Assembly: GCA_002633005.1 (NCBI GenBank)
Contig: NMRA01000991.1
Location: 1-64,000, forward strand
Direction: 5' to 3'
Length of the DNA: 64,000 nucleotides
Origin: Phoronis australis
Taxonomy: Eukaryota; Phoronida; Phoronidae
The notes beneath the pieces are model-generated. The model did no database searches. It worked only from the letters and a program-made list of their open reading frames with translations, and had not been told where the DNA came from. The translations under genes and the position numbers were made by a program. This document shows, piece by piece, positions 58,517 through 64,000 of this stretch. Position 1 is the first letter of the stretch. Every line of letters starts with the position of its first letter.

Positions 58517-58589
58517 TTGTGTTGGTTGATTTGCAGCCTCCATTTAGCGAGCCCATTAAGACATAGTGAAATGGCTTACTGCCGGACAC
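58517..58589 (-). CDS. Possible exon just upstream of the kringle
   Basis: Ends in a strong ACACAA/GTAAGC donor, in phase 1, exactly matching the kringle acceptor across a 91-base intron. The readable part is SKPFHYVLMGSLNGGCKSTN; an in-frame TAA lies just before it, so the exon's start is unresolved. An ATG at about 58557 could begin translation, though no signal peptide follows. Confidence 0.35.
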
Positions 58590-59469
58590 TTACAGTGCCA
58601 ACTGAAAAAGAGATTGCGTGAAAATGGTGCAACACTAAGATGCATGTTAACTGAAATGCTGGCCGATGTCGGCATCACAGCTGTCGATTTTTATTTTGTT
58701 CACATAGTTGTGCCGATATTTGACGTTGGTCTCGAGGTCTTTTCGTACACGCATATCAAAGCGATCATATTAATGTTCCGCAGGTTTTCTTGCAGGTTAG
58801 TCAATGACAGTGGACTTAATGGATACTGGATGTTTGGGGTGTTAACGCGATGATGGTTATTAGTGAAGTCACGTTACAATCCGAAGAGTATGTTTTAAAT
58901 AGCCATCAATGTTTAGGCTATTTATGTACACCGTTTCGTCAGTCAATCTATTGCACGGAGACATTGATGTATACTATGCTTTTTCAACTTACCTGTCCTT
59001 TTTGAGGTTGAGGGCTGAAAATGCATCTTAAGGATGTCATGTCTCATTAAAAGCGTGAATAAATGAATTTGTATCGATCGCCCTCTTATGAATTCTTAGC
59101 GTACAGTGTGTACAAATACATGTGTAATCAGGAAAATAAAATATATAAATGAAATGCCGAATTAAAGAAAAACGAGTGCGAGCATATAGAACACCCTAGC
59201 AATCCTTATTCCATAGTGACGTGACCAAATCATAAAAATTTTTCATTTTTACTAGACTAACGATGACAAATCACTAATACTTGTTTACATAAAATAGTTT
59301 CGCATAACAAGACTTTCGCGAGATTGTAACACTAACCGGTTCCGGGATGGTTCCGGGCACGCCGTAAGACCTGAGTTTGTAAACTAGCACTTCATTTGCA
59401 TAATAACAATTGAATGAAACATGAATTCTATAACTTTCATCAAGAGGAGCTCTGCAAGTTTGCTTTCAT

Positions 59470-59471
<2 letters not shown>
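58590..59471. other. No gene seen
   Basis: Upstream of the kringle exons on the minus strand; promoter or earlier exons are not recognisable. Confidence 0.45.
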
Positions 59472-59507
<36 letters not shown>

Positions 59508-59516
59508 CCTCCCTCT
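59472..59516. repeat. (CT)n/(CCCT)n microsatellite
   Basis: About 15 CT dinucleotides followed by three CCCT units. Confidence 0.95.
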
Positions 59517-61555
59517 GTACATTGAGCTTCAACTACTATACCTCATATGAATATCTTTTGTTTTTAGCCCATTATATATTATTGAATTATAAAAACCACA
59601 TATCTTATCTAATCATATTATCGGCTGTTACAATTTTGTTTTCAGAAATTTCTAGAATCTCTAGAGTGCTTTGACCTCAGCGCTAAAGTCGTGAGCATCA
59701 CCTACATGTAAATATAGGTTTTGACGTTACAGTACATGTCAACAAACTAGATCCCGTGATTTTAAAGTCCGTAGGCACACCTTTTGGGCAACTTAAAATG
59801 TATCTATACTTACTAATAACTTAATCAATATTTGTTCTGACAAAGGATCATGCACAGCATCGGAAAATCTGGACCGAGACTTTTTGCACTTAAATTGGAA
59901 AAGCATAATGCATTTTCGTGGACGGGCCTTACAGCTAAAGCATCGACAGCAACAGCGAATTGTAAGATATTGTAGAAAATGAAAAGTTCAACAAAATTTA
60001 CGGCGACATTCAAGATTTATATGATGGAGAGTGTACTTTTGGACGGATAACACCGTACATGTACGAACCGGAGGAATCTTGATTCAGAAACTGAAGGAGC
60101 AAAACAGACCGACAGTCACGCAACCCGCTACGACGGTCTCAGAATCGATGTTCGTTGTTGGTGAGCAAAATTTTTTAGAATAATCAATCAATAAAATTGT
60201 TAAGACGGTTGAATTCAAAATAAGATGACGATATTTCTTGTCGCCAAAAAGTTGGGCAATTGCAAAGCAAATTTTCCCCTAAATTTCCAAGTGATTTAGT
60301 GTTTTTTTCAATCAGTTTTTTTGGTTTCGCTATAGTTTTGACGAATAGACTAAAACTTCATGGGCACGCACCGCCAGATCGTATCGAAACTGTGTCCGAC
60401 TCGGAAATCACCCGTTTTTACTTTGCCACGAGAATAGTATGCATTGTATTCAGATTCTTACACAACAGTGCAGATCAGATGGTCAGTTCAGTTTGTATTT
60501 TGAAATGTCTGTGACACAACAGCACTCCACACCAACAGGAAGGTCTAAGCTATTGACGTGCGGCCAAAATATGAAATAAAATCTACATACAAAACCAACT
60601 CCACGGCTATGTGGTCTTCATTTGAAGGTGTTATAGGATACCAAGAAAATTAGAAATAATTAGAAAAAGATCATAACACAGAAATGTTTTTGTCTAGGTG
60701 CACATGCGGTAACCGTGAACTAATAGACACTGATAAGGAATGTATTTGCTGCCAAGAAATTCCCTTAGTAAACGATCAACTGTAAGGCACTGAAGCAGAA
60801 TGCATCGCAGACTACGATTGTTTCAGGCGAGTATGCTTGAACCAATGGGTACTGGACACGATCTTTTGGGCGGACCGCCAACATTATGGTCAACTTCCGG
60901 AGAGAATACGGTCAACTTGCGGAGACCACCCTGCACCCGAGTAAGTGTACAGCTAAATTGAGTCGCAATAACTGTACCGCTGACAAGCGCGAAGCCGAAA
61001 CCAATGAGAACTAGGATTCTTCTTTACATGATATACAGTGTAAACGATAGTATTTTAATTCGATCAATAAACAACAAACTGCAAAGCATTTGAAACTATT
61101 TAATCTAAATAACAACTACTTGTCACATTAACGCTATTTATAATTCCGATATCAACGTTAACTACGCCAATCAGATTTCTAGTTTATTATTTTTGTAACT
61201 CTAAACACATTACTGATGTAATTTCCATGATAGCTGAATCGTATTCAAACATACTTGTATCAAACTACTTTCGTTATTTCTTATTCACGCTGTTTTTGTA
61301 GTTGACAATAATTTTAAATAAACCTTATTTTACCTTAAAAATGCAAATGCATAATAATACAAAAATAGTCCTGCTACATTGGTTTCAACTTCATAAACTG
61401 CTTCTTTACTAACATTCCGCTGCTACAATACGTGTTAATCCGTTTACATCTCCTTTCTGAACTGCTGTAAAATGCCGTGACATTCAGAAGTCACCTGATG
61501 ATTCTAACCCCATAATTAACACTATTGCATAATAAGCCATGTGCCGTAGAGTCAT
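59517..61555. other. No gene seen
   Basis: AT-rich with short frames and no domain. Confidence 0.45.
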
Positions 61556-61730
61556 CAACCCACTCCAGTGCTGTAGTGGGGAGTAGGCGCACGTAGGCGC
61601 AGACAACCACCTTTTGACATTTGGACGAAACGCCTACGCACCGTAATATACGTTTAGTGCTCAAGGTGACGCGGTAAGCTTGGGTCGCCTACTCACCTCT
61701 AATGTTACCACTACAGCATTGACCCACTCA
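61556..61730. repeat. Fold-back repeat, AGTGCTGTA/GGCGCAG family
   Basis: Arms are inverted around a spacer of about 100 bp: GTGCTGTAGTGG ... GAGTAGGCG at left and CGCCTACTC ... CCACTACAGCA at right, with CCCACTC beyond both. It shares its GGCGCAG.CAACCACCTTTT core with 32171-32335. Likely a small fold-back or MITE-type element. Confidence 0.6.
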
Positions 61731-61994
61731 CTGCACCCATCCCATTACAGTTGCTGCAGTCACGTGCCGGGTTCTAACGTAAACATAAACACAACAATAA
61801 CTTAGTAGGAAGTCGAAAACGGGTCAACGGGACCTGTGGTGGCGCCTCTTCATTTTAAGTGATAGCGTGCTTTTCTGTTAGATCGTTGATAAAAACATGT
61901 TCTTTGGAACGTGATCACTTATGAGAGCATGACATAAAATACGTACACCCTTTAACATTCAGACTTATAAAGGATTTCAACTACCGGGCATGAA

Positions 61995-62131
61995 TCAGAA
62001 GTCAAATTTATAAAAGATTCTTAAAGCTTCACCATTTCGTTTACTTATTTCATCATGCTTTTTAAGAAGTGCCCTTGCCGTTATTGCGTAATACGTTTGT
62101 TCCTTTACTAACGTCATACTGCTCAGTTCCG
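61995..62131 (-). CDS. Candidate terminal exon
   Basis: From an acceptor (TTTGATTTTACAG) the frame enters in phase 1 and encodes 44 residues, rich in helix formers (MTLVKEQTYYAITARALLKK then HDEISKRNGEALR), before a TGA. If real, it is the 3' end of a minus-strand gene starting beyond the window. It would then separate that gene from the kringle exon at 58.1 kb. No family recognised. Confidence 0.3.
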
Positions 62132-64000
62132 CTGTAAAATCAAATGCGTCCCTATCCTGGTGCAAGTTCGCCAATGTCAATCAAATGAAAGGCTAGCCAT
62201 TCGTCTGTAGGCTTGCGTCTCTACATTGGCAAAATGACCAGTTTGTTTACAAAACACATAAATTTAAAAAGGAATACTTACTTACAGAACATGCCACCTA
62301 GTTTCTGAACATAATCTTACTTTCTTTTTCATTGACAATACCAGTCCACCTCAAATGGTACCATTTCAATATCATACAATTGGATTGGAATAAAACGAAA
62401 CAAAAAGCGTTACCAAAAGGACACACGTTTGATATATCTTAAAGGCAGTTGATTCATTTATGCGGTCCTTAAATAAGGTTCTTTTTTCCACTGATTGGAG
62501 GGATGCAGTGTATTGGTCATTATTGTGAGCAATAGATGACACAGGAGAGAGAATAAAGATGCCAGCCACCAGATAACGTGCCTTTGCATCACCTGTGTAA
62601 CATACTTTGTGGATTGTTTACATAGATGTACTGAACACAACATTATAAGTGGGTACATGTAGCTGAAATGTATGAGAAAAGGCAAGAAGTACAGTAGGGG
62701 AATTGCTACAGGTATTCTTTGCACGAAAAATACACATTTAAAAGTCAGCATGGACTTGGTGATACTCGTGGGCGGTATATTCTAATTGAGTAGGAATTGA
62801 ATGGCTCTCCCGGTGTTTTTGAACGTTTATTACCCAAAAAGCATTAGTTCCCAACTGCCTTATTTGGAAACTAATCTGCGGTTCTTGACAGATATATTAG
62901 TAAAGATGATACCCTTTGTACCGGTGGCTTCAGCTGTACCTTAGCGAATGTCGATCAACATGAGGAAAAAGAGATGTCAGTGATAAACATACGGACATAG
63001 CAAAAATTAAGGATTTCGCTTTGAAGTATAACAAAGACAAAATCCAGGCAAATCAGAACTTACGTGGTTTAACAGGTGTTTCAATGAACATGATATATGT
63101 CCCATTGACTTCTGGTTTTAGTCTAAGGTTTTTAAATTTCGTCTTCAGCACAAAATAAATAACGGTTTTGTGTTCTGATCATTCTGCAGTAAAGTTAAAC
63201 ATTGAACATTCTGAGGCTATACCACAATGACACGAGGTTTTGAATATTAACAATAGTTTTTTGCCAATGAAGAAAGACTATGTGCACTGAAAAAGTGCTA
63301 CATGACTGTAATAAAGATGGAAAGAATAAAAAATACAAAACCATTTCAAAATGAATATCAAAATTGACAACACTTTAGATAAAAGTCTAGTAAATCAAAA
63401 TACTTTATCCCTGACTGGTGAATTAGCGAGTGTATTTTAAGTCTCTAACCCCTAGGGTCTGTTTATTTGTAGGAGGCCCTTGGTATTTCCAACCCACGTA
63501 TATGCAGTGCTGTGGTTATTCTTCATTAAAATAATAATAGCTGTCACCTATCTGACTGGTTAAATAGTGGCGATCAACTTCTCTGCACAATCTTGAAACT
63601 TGAGTTAAATGCGCAAAGAATTCATGCACCCTGCTATGACATTTCGCGAAGACAGTCAAATTGTTCCTCGATATACCTTTGTGACAACATTGTTTATATG
63701 TTTATTTCATAAGAATTGTATGGAAACAAGTCCTGGGGTCCTTTTCATGAAGTGACTTAAGATTTGAGAAAGGACTTTGGTCTTTCGTTCCACGAAACGA
63801 TTTCTGAAAAAATTCTTGAACCTCTAATGTGCAAAGTTCTATGAAACTACAAGTCACTGCAAGTTACAAAGATGATTTTAATAATTTTTTTACTACGATA
63901 GGTTCATAATTACTTTACTAAAAATGATACAACGATCGCTAAATTTGAGCGTGAGACCGAATTTCTCTCTTTTATACTTTTTTATGAAACAGAACCTGCA
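62132..64000. other. No firm gene
   Basis: Two overlapping minus frames at 62372-62751 include hydrophobic stretches and one acceptor-like site, but no domain or donor. The rest is AT-rich spacer. Confidence 0.4.

Noticed and set aside
62372-62751. Overlapping hydrophobic minus frames as receptor exons
   Set aside because: Two competing frames, no donor and no recognisable membrane-receptor motif.

Overview
This is a eukaryotic, AT-rich, gene-poor and repeat-rich window. The only recognisable host coding sequence is short exons with splice sites, separated by many kilobases. Phase 1-1 kringle and WSC exons, a BEL/Pao retroelement, THAP-bearing TTAA-target DNA transposons and many MITEs fit a marine invertebrate. 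A non-vertebrate deuterostome such as a hemichordate is my best guess, with low confidence. There are no bacterial operons, CRISPR arrays or rRNA genes.

Layout. 0-4.6 kb: two direct copies of a promoter-like repeat (1-633, 4027-4604) bracket a tandem repeat carrying three hairpins shaped like histone mRNA 3' stem-loops (1043-1294). 6.0-6.3 kb: kringle exon, minus strand. 6.6-8.3 kb and 20.7-22.4 kb: two inverted copies of a 1.68-kb TTAA-flanked, Kolobok-like element. Each holds a broken THAP gene on one strand and, converging from the other end, a broken gene with a cysteine motif like the cytosolic C-terminal domain of P2X7. 10.9-11.2 kb: WSC exon, minus strand. 13.2-14.2 kb: hAT-like element with a tRNA-derived segment. 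26.1-29.6 kb: a family of TCGACCC-ended MITEs, one with an 8-bp target duplication. 37.1-38.8 kb: wreck of a large uncharacterised protein that I associate with repeat-encoded families of marine invertebrates. 42.93-53.07 kb: a 10.1-kb element with terminal inverted repeats, hairpins and arrays of a 7-bp motif. Inside it sits a nested 5.0-kb TTAA-flanked element, and a paralogous repeat at 39.6 kb supplies the 'empty site'. 54.6-57.1 kb: degenerate BEL/Pao element, minus strand. 58.1-58.6 kb: second kringle exon, with a phase-compatible upstream donor.

The kringle and WSC exons are all minus strand and all phase 1-1, so they can be joined in frame. They may be one large mosaic receptor-like gene or neighbouring paralogues; the window cannot decide. 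Several other exon-like pieces (17.8, 27.6, 30.1, 33.5, 40.8, 61.995 kb) have open frames and plausible splice sites but no recognised family. The rest is intronic or intergenic DNA shaped by transposons.
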